Positions 8,612-17,228 of a DNA stretch of 37,837 nucleotides are shown here, one piece after another. A program made the position numbers and the translations under genes. Each line of letters begins with the position of its first letter. Within the stretch, counting starts at the first letter, position 1. Where the stretch lies: positions 1-37,837 of the forward strand of contig JBJTCD010000114.1 of assembly GCA_046091665.1 (NCBI GenBank), given 5' to 3'. This DNA comes from CAIUPE01 sp046091665 (GTDB taxonomy: Bacteria > Pseudomonadota > Alphaproteobacteria > Rhizobiales > Beijerinckiaceae). The notes beneath the pieces are model-generated. The model saw nothing but the letters and a program-made list of their open reading frames with translations. It was not told the origin of the DNA and did not search any database.

Positions 8612-10003
8612 ATGGCCTCATCCAATCTCTATCCGACCGAAGAATTACGCCGTACCGATGCGCGGCATTATCTTCACCCCTTCACCGATTTCAAAGCGCT
8701 CGCGGCAGAGGGCAGCCGCATCATGGTGCGCGGTGAGGGTGTATGGATCGAAGACTCGGATGGCAAACGCTATCTTGATGGTATGGCCGGACTCTGGTGC
8801 ACAAATATCGGTCATGGACGGCAAGAGATTGCCGACGCTGTTCATGAGCAGATGAAAGAATTGGCCTTCTATAATTCCTTCTTCAAAACCACAAATGCAC
8901 CTGCCATTCGACTGGCTGAAAAACTTTCAAAGCTTGCACCCAATAATATGAGCCGCGTTTTTTTCTGTGGCTCAGGTTCAGAAGCCAATGACACTATTTT
9001 ACGAATGGTACGCTATTATTGGTCATTGCGTGACAAGCCTTCAAAAGACATCGTCATCTCACGCCTAAACGGTTATCACGGATCAACCATGGCAGGTGCC
9101 TCGCTCGGTGGCATGAAGCCGATGCATAGCCAAGGCGGTATGCCCATTCCCGGAATCGTACATATTCCGCAACCCTATTGGTTCGGTGAAGGCGGTGATT
9201 TATCACCTGATGAATTCGGTCTTCTCGCCGCGCGCGAATTAGAGAAAAAAATCGACGAGCTTGGTGAAGATCGTGTGGCGGCTTTCATTGCCGAACCGAT
9301 ACAAGGGGCGGGCGGTGTCATCATTCCGCCGAAAACCTATTGGCCGGAAATTAGTCGCATTTGTGCGGAACGTGAGATTCTTCTGATCGCTGACGAAGTG
9401 ATTTGCGGTTTTGGGCGAACAGGCAAATGGTTCGGTTCGCATTATTACGACATCAAGCCAGATTTGATGCCGATCGCGAAAGGGTTAACCTCGGGCTATC
9501 TACCGATGGGCGGCGTGATGATTTCCGATCGTGTGGCTGAAGTTGTCGTCGGTATCGGCGAAGAATTTTATCACGGTTATACTTATTCGGGTCATCCGAC
9601 TTGTGCGGCCGCAGCGCTTGCCAATCTCGACATTATCGAGCGTGAAGGTCTAGTTGACCGCGTTGCGAATGATATTGGCCCCTATTTCCAAAAGCAGTGG
9701 CTCGCTCTGGGCGATCATCCGCTTGTGGGTGAAGCGCGCATGGTGGGATTGATCGGTGCATTGGAACTTGTGCCAAACAAACCATCACGGCGCGAGAAAT
9801 TTGCGGATACCGGAAAAGTCGGCACGATCTGTCGTGATATCTCTTTCAAGAATGGTCTCGTGATGCGCGCGACACGTGACAGCATGATCATCTCGCCGCC
9901 GCTTGTAATCAAACATGAGGAAGCCGATGAATTGATCCGGCGCGCAACCAAAACACTTGATGAGACCTTATCTGTGTTAAAGGCGCAAGGACTGATGCGG
10001 TGA
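8612..10003 (+). CDS. Class III aminotransferase, putrescine/omega-amine:pyruvate type (SpuC-like)
   Basis: A 463-residue PLP enzyme. It shows DGMAGLWCTNIGHGR near residue 57, the phosphate-binding GSGSEAND near 120, ADEVICGFGRTG at 260-271 and the PLP lysine in PIAKGLTSGY (about K290). The N-terminal HYLHPFTDFKAL matches what I recall of Pseudomonas SpuC, a putrescine-pyruvate transaminase. It could convert putrescine to 4-aminobutanal directly, or act later on GABA like PuuE. It sits 32 bases after the puuA-like gene and overlaps the next gene by four bases (GTGA), so all three genes are probably one operon. Confidence 0.88.
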   Translation: MASSNLYPTEELRRTDARHYLHPFTDFKALAAEGSRIMVRGEGVWIEDSDGKRYLDGMAGLWCTNIGHGRQEIADAVHEQMKELAFYNSFFKTTNAPAIRLAEKLSKLAPNNMSRVFFCGSGSEANDTILRMVRYYWSLRDKPSKDIVISRLNGYHGSTMAGASLGGMKPMHSQGGMPIPGIVHIPQPYWFGEGGDLSPDEFGLLAARELEKKIDELGEDRVAAFIAEPIQGAGGVIIPPKTYWPEISRICAEREILLIADEVICGFGRTGKWFGSHYYDIKPDLMPIAKGLTSGYLPMGGVMISDRVAEVVVGIGEEFYHGYTYSGHPTCAAAALANLDIIEREGLVDRVANDIGPYFQKQWLALGDHPLVGEARMVGLIGALELVPNKPSRREKFADTGKVGTICRDISFKNGLVMRATRDSMIISPPLVIKHEEADELIRRATKTLDETLSVLKAQGLMR

Positions 10004-11283
10004 CGGTTAGCGGTGAGGCGCATGCGCCCTCCTATTATGCAGCCACCGCCAAAGGGCTCATCAATTTTCCAAGCCTCGAAAGCGATGCGCGCGCGGATGT
10101 CTGCATCATCGGCGGAGGTTATACTGGACTCTCCGCAGCGCTTCATCTCTCGGAGCGCGGCTATTCGGTCGTTCTGATTGAAGCGAATAAAGTGGGATGG
10201 GGGGCGTCCGGCCGCAATGGCGGACAACTCCATTCGGCACAAAGACGCGAGCAATCAACGCTTGAAAAATGGTTTGGTAAAACACACGCGCATCAGCTTT
10301 TTGATTTAGGCGAAGAAGCGAAAGCGCTTGTTAAATCTCTGATCACGAAGCACGAGATTGATTGTGATTGGCAGGACGGTATGATCCATGCCATGCATAA
10401 GCGCCGTTACTTGAGCGATATGAATCGTGAAGTGGATCTTTTGCGGAAAGATTATCACGTCAAAGACATAACAACTTTGTCACGTGACGAGATCGTTGCC
10501 GCGCTTGGCACGGATGTTTATTTTGGGGGGTGGCGCGAACAATCCGCCGGTCATCTTCATCCCTTAAATTATGCTTTAGGTCTTGCGCGAGCAGCGCATT
10601 TTGCGGGCGCACGCATTTATGAAGACACGCCAGCCATAGAGGTGAGCGAAAGCGTTCCACCACGCGTAAGAACCGCCAAAGGTACAATTACCGCGGATGC
10701 AGTGATCCTTGCCGGCAATGGTTATCTCCATGGCATTCACGAGGACACTGAATCGCGCGTGATGCCGTTACATAATTTTATCCTGACGACCGAACCGCTC
10801 GGCGCACGCGCTGATGAATTGATCCCGAAGCGCGAGGCGGTGGCAGACTCACGCTTTGTTGTTTATTATTGGCGGATAACGCGCGATAATCGTTTGTTGT
10901 TTGGCGGGGGTGAAACTTACGGCACAAGATTTCCAACCGACATCAAAAATTTCGTGCGCCCCCATATGCTCAAACTCTATCCGCATTTGGCGGATGTTAA
11001 AATCGATTATGCATGGGGCGGGACGCTTGCAGTGACCATGAAGCGCTTGCCCTATATCAGACGTTTGCGGCGCGGGCTTTATACGTCTTGCGGTTATTCG
11101 GGGCAGGGTGTGGGAACCGCGAGTTTTGCCGGTAAACTTCTTGCTGAGGCGATCGCGGGTGAAGTTGAGCGCTTTGATGTCTTCACAAAATTGCCGGCGC
11201 CGGCATTCCCTGGTGGTCGCATGTTCCGTGCGCCAACACTTGCGCTGGCGATGACATGGTACGCGTTACGAGATCGGTTGTGA
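10000..11283 (+). CDS. puuB: FAD-dependent gamma-glutamylputrescine oxidoreductase-like (PuuB-like)
   Basis: A 427-residue DAO-family flavoprotein. The dinucleotide-binding fold is at about residues 29-60 (VCIIGGGYTGLSAALHLSERG), followed by the FAD-contacting GWGASGRNGGQ typical of PuuB and related amine oxidases. The C-terminal part has the second FAD contact (YTSCGYSGQGVGTASFAGKL). It would oxidise gamma-glutamylputrescine to the aldehyde with release of ammonia and peroxide. The GTG start overlaps the aminotransferase TGA stop in GTGA, and no other start lies close by, so coupled translation is likely. PuuC and PuuD, the next two enzymes of the E. coli route, are not found in the window. 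Confidence 0.85.
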   Translation: MTVSGEAHAPSYYAATAKGLINFPSLESDARADVCIIGGGYTGLSAALHLSERGYSVVLIEANKVGWGASGRNGGQLHSAQRREQSTLEKWFGKTHAHQLFDLGEEAKALVKSLITKHEIDCDWQDGMIHAMHKRRYLSDMNREVDLLRKDYHVKDITTLSRDEIVAALGTDVYFGGWREQSAGHLHPLNYALGLARAAHFAGARIYEDTPAIEVSESVPPRVRTAKGTITADAVILAGNGYLHGIHEDTESRVMPLHNFILTTEPLGARADELIPKREAVADSRFVVYYWRITRDNRLLFGGGETYGTRFPTDIKNFVRPHMLKLYPHLADVKIDYAWGGTLAVTMKRLPYIRRLRRGLYTSCGYSGQGVGTASFAGKLLAEAIAGEVERFDVFTKLPAPAFPGGRMFRAPTLALAMTWYALRDRL

Positions 11284-11296
11284 GCTTAAGGCTTAC

Positions 11297-12238
11297 TTAT
11301 CTTTTCTTCTCCGCCAAAGCCTGCACATAATGTTGCACGACGGTTGAGGCGGCGATCGCTGTGATATCGGCGTGATCATAGGCGGGTGCAACTTCCACAA
11401 CATCCATACCACGAAAATCTATATCCATGATTTTATTCAGAGTCATGAGCAATTGCGCGGATGTGACGCCGCCTGAGACGGGCGTTCCCGTTCCGGGTGC
11501 AAAGGCAGGATCAAGCACATCAATATCGACCGTGAGATAAGCAGGCTTTGAACCAACACGATTATGAATGGCGTCGATGATACCCTTTACGCCGATCTCT
11601 TGGCACTGATAGGCGTCAACTATTTTTAGACCGCATGTCTCAGGGGCGATGGTCCGTATGCCGATCTGGATTGAATGTTCAACATCAATCAATCCCTCAC
11701 GCATGGCGACTTTTACGAAACTACCATGAGAGAACCCGTCGGGGCCTGCATCCCATGTATCCTGATGCGCATCGAATTGCACGAGCGCGAGGGGCCCATG
11801 CTTTTTGACATGCGCGCGCAAGAGAGGAAGTGTGATCGCGTGGTCGCCGCCAAGAGTGATGAGATGAGCGCCGCTTGAGAGTATTTGATCTGTCGTCTGT
11901 GAGATGAGTTGTTGCGCGTTCTGTGGACGCGCATGATCGATCACGCAGTCACCCCAATCGATGACAGTCAAATTTTCAAATGGATCTTTTGAAGAAGGAT
12001 ATTGAGGATCGCCATCGAATATCGCTGACGCCCGACGGATCGCTTGCGGTCCAAAGCGCGCGCTTGGTCTATTCGATGTGGCGCAATCAAAAGGAACGCC
12101 CCAGACCACGGCATCAACGCCCGCGAGATCACGCGTAAAACGTCTGCGCATAAAAGACAGAGCACCCGAGAATGTCGGCTCAAACGAACTGCCTTTATTG
12201 TCCCCTGTAAAAGCAAGATCCGTTTTGTAATAGGTCAT
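11297..12238 (-). CDS. speB: Agmatinase (ureohydrolase family)
   Basis: A 313-residue manganese enzyme that hydrolyses agmatine to putrescine and urea. All metal ligands are visible: LGGDH (H133), FDAHQDTWD (D156, H158, D160) and LTVDIDVLDP (D238, D240). It carries Gln where I expect Thr in the usual DAHTD motif, a small variation. It is the last gene of the pabB-pabA-pabC run, only 3 bases after pabC, although its product feeds the polyamine genes on its other side. The related guanidinobutyrase and proclavaminate amidinohydrolase activities cannot be excluded, but the neighbouring putrescine genes favour agmatine. Confidence 0.85.
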   Translation of the reverse strand: MTYYKTDLAFTGDNKGSSFEPTFSGALSFMRRRFTRDLAGVDAVVWGVPFDCATSNRPSARFGPQAIRRASAIFDGDPQYPSSKDPFENLTVIDWGDCVIDHARPQNAQQLISQTTDQILSSGAHLITLGGDHAITLPLLRAHVKKHGPLALVQFDAHQDTWDAGPDGFSHGSFVKVAMREGLIDVEHSIQIGIRTIAPETCGLKIVDAYQCQEIGVKGIIDAIHNRVGSKPAYLTVDIDVLDPAFAPGTGTPVSGGVTSAQLLMTLNKIMDIDFRGMDVVEVAPAYDHADITAIAASTVVQHYVQALAEKKR

Positions 12239-12241
12239 GAT

Positions 12242-13081
12242 CTATATCCGATAATTTGTGTCGGCCAAAATTTGATCTTTAAGAGCATTTTCTAAATCGA
12301 GATAGTGAGCCGTTGATTTCTGCTTTAATGTATTGTCATCAATCATGGTGATCATGGTCATCAGCCGGACGGAATTTGTTGAAAAGACAAGATCGGCAGC
12401 CAAAAGATCGCGCACATGGAGATGTTTTTCAATCACCGTGAGACCAAGCTTCGGCGCCGTTCCGATAATAAAATCCCTTATGATCCCCGGAAGAAGAGCG
12501 CCTTTTTGCGGTGTCAGGAGCTCGCGGCCCGAAAGTGCGAAGAGGTTCGCCATGCTCGTTGAGGCGATGTGCCCGTCTTGATCAAGCATCAAAGCGTCAT
12601 CGGCATGATTTTTTTGCGCGTCCGCATGCGCCATGACACTATCAAGATAGGAAAGGGTTTTATGCGAAGATGATGGGCTTGTAGCATTCCGTCGAATGCT
12701 TGAGGTTGAGAGTGTGATCTTTTGAAAAGCCAGCGTATCGCTCCAGTCGTTACGTATAGCAAAAATTTCCGGCTTTGGTTCTTTTGGAAAAGCAAGGCCT
12801 CTTTCGCCAACACCGCGCGTAAGTGTTATCCTGATAACACTCGGCTCCTTATTTGCTTCAGACAGTTCATCGATCGCACGCTGGATTTTGTTTTGATCGA
12901 AAGAAATTGAAAAATATTCTGCGCTCGCCTTCATCCGCGCGATATGTTCTTGTTTTAAAAATGCTATTCCATTGAATGCTGGTAATGTCTCAAAAATTCC
13001 ATCGCCTAAACTCAGGCCACGATCATTCGCCGCGAGTATCGCTTCGGATATATTTCGGATTTTACCGTCATGCCATAACAT
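12242..13081 (-). CDS. pabC: Aminodeoxychorismate lyase (class IV aminotransferase fold)
   Basis: A 279-residue PLP enzyme of fold type IV. It shows ANDRGLSLGDGIFET near residue 18, the PLP lysine in SHKTLSYLDS (about K141), the phosphate-binding STSMANLF and LLPGIIRD. The fold alone does not separate lyase from D-amino acid or branched-chain transaminase. The context decides: it overlaps pabA by 14 bases and follows pabB, so it most likely cleaves aminodeoxychorismate to p-aminobenzoate and pyruvate. Its stop lies 3 bases before speB. Confidence 0.82.
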   Translation of the reverse strand: MLWHDGKIRNISEAILAANDRGLSLGDGIFETLPAFNGIAFLKQEHIARMKASAEYFSISFDQNKIQRAIDELSEANKEPSVIRITLTRGVGERGLAFPKEPKPEIFAIRNDWSDTLAFQKITLSTSSIRRNATSPSSSHKTLSYLDSVMAHADAQKNHADDALMLDQDGHIASTSMANLFALSGRELLTPQKGALLPGIIRDFIIGTAPKLGLTVIEKHLHVRDLLAADLVFSTNSVRLMTMITMIDDNTLKQKSTAHYLDLENALKDQILADTNYRI

Positions 13082-13661
13082 GTGATTTAAAATCCTTGGC
13101 GAGCGTTAAAAAATTATCGATCACTTCATAGCCATGCGTGGTCAAAACTGATTCGGGATGAAATTGTACGCCATGCGTCGGATGGGTGCGATGCGAAAGG
13201 CCCATTATTTCGCCATCGGGCGATTTCGCTGTCACTTTGAGCGCGCTTTCCTCCGGCAGATCAACGATTAAGGAATGATAGCGTCCGGCTTCAAAGGGGT
13301 TGGGTAAGTGATTAAAAACACCGGTGCCGTCATGAAGGATTGGAGAAGCGCGTCCATGCATCGGCGTTTTTGCACGAATGACCGTGGCGCCAAAAGCCGC
13401 GCCAATACATTGATGGCCCAGACAGACACCAAGAATGGGAATGCGGCCCGAAAGTTTTTTGATCAATTCTAACGAGATACCCGCTTCATCAGGGCCACAA
13501 GGGCCGGGGGAGAGAATGATCGCATCGGGATCTAACGTGTTGATATCGTTAATTGTGAGAGCATCATTGCGTTTCACGCGTGTTGTCGCACCAAGCTCTT
13601 CGCAATAACGAACGATGTTGAAAACAAAACTATCATAATTATCCAGAATGAGGAGGTTCAT
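13068..13661 (-). CDS. pabA: Aminodeoxychorismate synthase glutamine amidotransferase subunit
   Basis: A 197-residue class I glutamine amidotransferase that supplies ammonia to PabB. It shows the N-terminal LILDNYDSFVFN, the oxyanion region LSPGPCGPDEAG, the nucleophile elbow GVCLGHQCIG and the His-Glu pair in GVQFHPESVLTTHG. The start overlaps the pabB stop (ATGA) with a good GAGG ribosome site. TrpG and PabA are alike and often shared between pathways; the adjacent PabB with a PIKGT motif supports the PabA name. It could also serve tryptophan synthesis if no separate trpG exists. Confidence 0.88.
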   Translation of the reverse strand: MNLLILDNYDSFVFNIVRYCEELGATTRVKRNDALTINDINTLDPDAIILSPGPCGPDEAGISLELIKKLSGRIPILGVCLGHQCIGAAFGATVIRAKTPMHGRASPILHDGTGVFNHLPNPFEAGRYHSLIVDLPEESALKVTAKSPDGEIMGLSHRTHPTHGVQFHPESVLTTHGYEVIDNFLTLAKDFKSHVMA

Positions 13662-15061
13662 TTTACCTCCTCGCTGCCAAAGGCTTTGAAAAGACGCTCA
13701 GCCTTGACAAGTGTCTCCCGATATTCGGCTTCTGGCTCAGAAAGCAGAGTGATGCCGCCTCCGGCCGAGAACATTATTTCATGAGGCGTGATGGTGGCGG
13801 TGCGGATCGCTATGTTTAGATCCATCCGCCCATCGAAAGAAAGATAGCCGATGGAGCCGCAATAGACGCCACGCGGTGTTTTTTCGAGAGTTGCGATGAT
13901 CTCCATCGCTTTGATTTTGGGCGCGCCCGTAATCGACCCACCCGGAAAAGTTGCGCGGATCACGTCGAACATGTCCTTGTCGGGCTTTAAACTTGCTTCG
14001 ACGATGGAGACGAGATGATGAACATTGGCGTAAGTCTCAAGCCCGCAAAGCGTTGGTACACGCACGCTTCCAGTTTGAGCAATACGTGATAAATCATTGC
14101 GCAAGAGATCGACAATCATCGTGTTTTCAGCGCGATCTTTTTCAGAACGCAAAAGTGCATGGGCAAAAGCGCGATCTTCTTCTAAATTCTTTGATCGTGG
14201 TGCGGTGCCTTTGATCGGCCGCGCTTCAACGGTGCCGCTGTTATCAAGTTTTAAAAAGCGCTCCGGTGAGTTTGAAGCGTATATATGATCACCAAAAGCG
14301 AGATAAGCGCCAAAAGGCGCGGGGCTCATTTCACGCAAATGGAGATAAAAGCTGAGCGGATCAAAATCTTGTGGTCGTTCCGCTCGAAAGCATTGCGAGA
14401 GATTGGCTTGAAAAATATCGCCACGCAAGATGGCTTCAATCACATCGCTAACGGCCTGCTCGTACGTGTCTTTCGAGAAATTGGAATTCCAGTCCTTGAT
14501 CGGTGTATTATGTTTCGTCTCACGCGTTGAATGTGTGAGGCGATGTTCAAAAAAATTCAGGCGTTCTTCGGCGCGTGCTAGGCGACGCGTTTCGTCAAGT
14601 TCGGGAAAGCCTGAGGAGATGAGATAGGATTTATCATTTACCACGTCATGAGCAAAGACCACATCATAAAAGCCAAATGATAGATCGAGCTCGCCGAGTT
14701 TTGTAGGTGGCATGGCGGGAATGATTTCAAAGGCCTTACCCATTTCGTATGAGATGAAACCGATAGCGCCAGTCAACAGGGGGACGGTTTCATGAGTTCG
14801 GTTGAGTGAAAAAACCGAAAATTTATCGCGCAACACATCAAGCGCATCGCCTTGAATTTTTTGTCCCTGCCAGAAGGCTTCGCCGTCTTTCACGTCAAAG
14901 CGCGCGAAAGGATCAGCCGCCAAAAAAGACCAATGTGCGAGCTCGGAGGGCGAAGAGCCGCTGTCGAGAAAGGCGATATCCCTTAAGCCCTCAAAAGCAC
15001 GCAAAGCTTGTTCAGGCGCAAGCGGTGCAATCTCACGAATGAGGGCATGACGAGGGGACAT
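13658..15061 (-). CDS. pabB: Aminodeoxychorismate synthase component I
   Basis: A 467-residue chorismate-binding enzyme that aminates chorismate at C4. The decisive motif is EARPIKGTAPR (lysine near residue 284 from this start). I recall a lysine at this place as marking PabB, whereas anthranilate synthase TrpE has alanine. Further core motifs are DIFQANLSQ, SNSPERFL, DLLRNDLSRI, FPGGSITGAPKIKAMEII and ISAGG-like FSAGGGI. The start is ATG 15061; a TTG at 15085 would add eight residues. It heads a coupled set pabB-pabA-pabC-speB and lies 119 bases downstream of the coxG-like gene. Confidence 0.92.
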   Translation of the reverse strand: MSPRHALIREIAPLAPEQALRAFEGLRDIAFLDSGSSPSELAHWSFLAADPFARFDVKDGEAFWQGQKIQGDALDVLRDKFSVFSLNRTHETVPLLTGAIGFISYEMGKAFEIIPAMPPTKLGELDLSFGFYDVVFAHDVVNDKSYLISSGFPELDETRRLARAEERLNFFEHRLTHSTRETKHNTPIKDWNSNFSKDTYEQAVSDVIEAILRGDIFQANLSQCFRAERPQDFDPLSFYLHLREMSPAPFGAYLAFGDHIYASNSPERFLKLDNSGTVEARPIKGTAPRSKNLEEDRAFAHALLRSEKDRAENTMIVDLLRNDLSRIAQTGSVRVPTLCGLETYANVHHLVSIVEASLKPDKDMFDVIRATFPGGSITGAPKIKAMEIIATLEKTPRGVYCGSIGYLSFDGRMDLNIAIRTATITPHEIMFSAGGGITLLSEPEAEYRETLVKAERLFKAFGSEEVK

Positions 15062-15180
15062 GGCGAATGGAGGCCTTGCAATCAAATGTAATAACAGCGG
15101 AGTCTCATAGACTTCAGCGTCTGTCTGTCGTGTTCGCGTCAGCGCCTTGTCGGCTCGCCGTCGCGTCGAAGCAAGTCCAT

Positions 15181-15678
15181 TCAGCCAATCAATTTGCCGA
15201 GAAGGCCTTTTTTCTTTTGCGGTTCGGCATCTTCAGCGGGCGGGGCGACAACGGCACTGAATTTTTCGAAAAAGTCACCGGCGAGTTTTTTGGCTGTGGC
15301 GTCGATCAAGCGCCCCCCAAGTTGCGCCAATTTGCCACCGATTTGCGCGTCAACAACATAAGTCAGAATCGTCGCGTCCCCATCCGCTTCAAGTGTCACT
15401 TTGGCGCCGCCTTTGGCAAAGCCGGCCGCGCCGCCCGAGCCTTCGCCCGAGATCGTATAGCCATTCGGCGGGTCGAGATCGGAAAGCGTCACCTTGCCGG
15501 TGAACGAGGCTTTCACCGGCCCGATTTTTAGTGTTACTTTCGCGGCCAATTCATTTTCGCCGGTTTTTTCGACGCTTTCGCAACCGGGGATACATTGGCG
15601 CAGCACATCGACATCATTGAGGGCCGCATAGACCGCTTCGCGTGAGGCTTCGATGCGTTGGGTTCCTGACATATCCAT
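15181..15678 (-). CDS. CoxG-like SRPBCC protein (carbon monoxide dehydrogenase subunit G family)
   Basis: A 165-residue SRPBCC-fold protein beginning MDMSGTQRIEASREAVYAAL, with VLRQCIPGCESVEK and YVVDAQIGGKLAQLGGRLID, all typical of the CoxG family (pfam06240 type). In carboxydotrophs CoxG helps recruit or mature CO dehydrogenase at the membrane. Many form II Cox/xanthine dehydrogenase clusters also carry one. Here the C-terminus is charged and short (AEPQKKKGLLGKLIG) rather than a clear membrane anchor. It lies about 4.6 kb from the CoxL-like gene, on the other strand. The function is inferred from the family only. Confidence 0.82.
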   Translation of the reverse strand: MDMSGTQRIEASREAVYAALNDVDVLRQCIPGCESVEKTGENELAAKVTLKIGPVKASFTGKVTLSDLDPPNGYTISGEGSGGAAGFAKGGAKVTLEADGDATILTYVVDAQIGGKLAQLGGRLIDATAKKLAGDFFEKFSAVVAPPAEDAEPQKKKGLLGKLIG

Positions 15679-15779
15679 GAGGGCGTATCCTTAAAGTCGT
15701 GAATGCGTTCTGCGCGAGATAGAGGAAAAACTTTACCGATGAAAGGAGGGGCTGGCCAGAAGAAGTTCGGCCTCACCCT

Positions 15780-16502
15780 TTAATTTGGGGATACGCTACC
15801 GATTTCAACAATATGCATCCAATCGTCAAGCAGACGCCAACCAACAATCTGCCTTTCGCAGCCTGCGGGAAGGACATGGGTTGTCAGGTGATCAACCCAT
15901 TCGCCCGTGAGCCTTAATGTTTCGGCGAGACGGTCTGGTTCAATGGCCTCATTCAAGCGCATGGGTTCGGGCAGGGGCCTGCCACTTTTTATCTTGCCCG
16001 AAAGCCGATCATGGATTGACGCCCAATGCCGATCATGAAGTTTCATCTTCACGGACTCGATCTCAAGCCGAGCGGCATCCGTATCGGCCATGTGATAAAT
16101 ATGTTGGCCAAGCATATTGGGGAATAAAATCGCATGGTCACGAAAGCGATCAAGCAGCGTATCAAAAGACGTGAAAATATTTTCAAGTTCGAACGTTAAC
16201 TCCACATCCTTACGCTGCAAGGCGCGGCCATGATTGAAGCGAAAAAGCCGCTCCGCGAGGGGATCAAGATCAATCGCGTGAATAGAGTTAAAGCGCGTTA
16301 AAAAATCACTGGGCAAACACCATCCGGCACTTGGTCCTAACAGCAAGAGTTTTTTATGCGGCGGGTGCCAATGCGAAAGTTCAGCCGCGACCGCATCAAT
16401 AAAATCGGTCCAATAGCGTCGCCGCCACAAAGCGCGCCAATGCCAAACAAGGCCACCGCTTGGCGTGAAATATGCGCCTTGATATTGATCGCGTTGTGAC
16501 AT
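15780..16502 (-). CDS. Unknown protein with a class I methyltransferase-like Rossmann core
   Basis: I do not recognise this 240-residue protein. Residues 50-82 read like motif I and II of an S-adenosylmethionine methyltransferase: KLLLLGPSAGWCLP, then IHAIDLDPLAERLFRFN, with an acidic residue at the end of the second strand. A possible motif IV follows as ILFPNMLGQHIYH. The N-terminus is rich in aromatic and basic residues (WHWRALWRRRYWTDF). No signal peptide or membrane segment is visible. It lies 15 bases after the dienelactone hydrolase gene and 101 bases before the coxG-like gene, so it is probably in the same transcript. Substrate and reaction are unknown, and activity is not assured because the glycine loop is unusual. 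Confidence 0.65.
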   Translation of the reverse strand: MSQRDQYQGAYFTPSGGLVWHWRALWRRRYWTDFIDAVAAELSHWHPPHKKLLLLGPSAGWCLPSDFLTRFNSIHAIDLDPLAERLFRFNHGRALQRKDVELTFELENIFTSFDTLLDRFRDHAILFPNMLGQHIYHMADTDAARLEIESVKMKLHDRHWASIHDRLSGKIKSGRPLPEPMRLNEAIEPDRLAETLRLTGEWVDHLTTHVLPAGCERQIVGWRLLDDWMHIVEIGSVSPN

Positions 16503-16517
16503 GGCGACGAAAGCGCG

Positions 16518-17186
16518 TCAGCTCAGATGTTTTGCAAAATGGTCAAGCGTGCGACTTCTTGCCAGCGCCGCACTTGAGTCATCAAAATTGCTGCGTTGAT
16601 CGCAATTAAAACCATGATCGGCAGCGTATACATAAATGGTTGAATCAGGACGTGCCGCTTTGAAGGCATTCACACAATCCATCGGAATATGCGCATCGCG
16701 TTCACCGAAATGGAGGATTGTCGGAACTTTCGGCGCGTGATCTTTCATCGCCGTAACACCGCCACCATAATAGGCTGACACAGCCGAAAGACCCGAGAGA
16801 AAACAGGCCGAGGCATAGGCCATTGTGCCGCCCCAGCAATAACCGACAAGTCCGGTCTTGCCACTTTGGCCGGCAAAAGTGATGGCGGCTTCAATGTCGC
16901 GCAAAGTGGTTTCGCGATCGAGCGCAAACGCGATTTCGCGTCCCGCCTTCACATCATCGGCACCATAGCCCACTTCGAAATTTTTGATTTTGCGATCAAA
17001 GAGTGCGGGCGCGACGGCGAGATAACCATGCTTTGCGTAAAGATCGGCCACGCTTCGGATATGGCTGTTCACTCCAAAGATTTCTTGCAACACGACGACG
17101 CTTGACTTGGGCGCATCTTCAGGGCGGGCGACATAAGCATCAAGCACAAAACCGTCACTTGCCGTCAGTTTGATCCATTCGCCCAT
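16518..17186 (-). CDS. Dienelactone hydrolase family protein
   Basis: A 222-residue alpha/beta hydrolase. The catalytic triad is visible: nucleophile cysteine in GYCWGG (C117), aspartate in FGERDAHIP (D164) and histidine in ADHGFNCD (H191). The N-terminal VVLQEIFGVNSHIRSVAD is typical of carboxymethylenebutenolidases. Enzymes of this family hydrolyse dienelactone in aromatic degradation, but many homologues outside such clusters act on other esters or lactones. No aromatic catabolism genes are nearby. It is preceded by the glutathione peroxidase gene (42-base gap) and followed closely by the methyltransferase-like gene. Confidence 0.88.
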   Translation of the reverse strand: MGEWIKLTASDGFVLDAYVARPEDAPKSSVVVLQEIFGVNSHIRSVADLYAKHGYLAVAPALFDRKIKNFEVGYGADDVKAGREIAFALDRETTLRDIEAAITFAGQSGKTGLVGYCWGGTMAYASACFLSGLSAVSAYYGGGVTAMKDHAPKVPTILHFGERDAHIPMDCVNAFKAARPDSTIYVYAADHGFNCDQRSNFDDSSAALARSRTLDHFAKHLS

Positions 17187-17228
17187 GATCCCATCTCCTC
17201 ACGCTTTAATAAAAAATCTTATTGCGGC

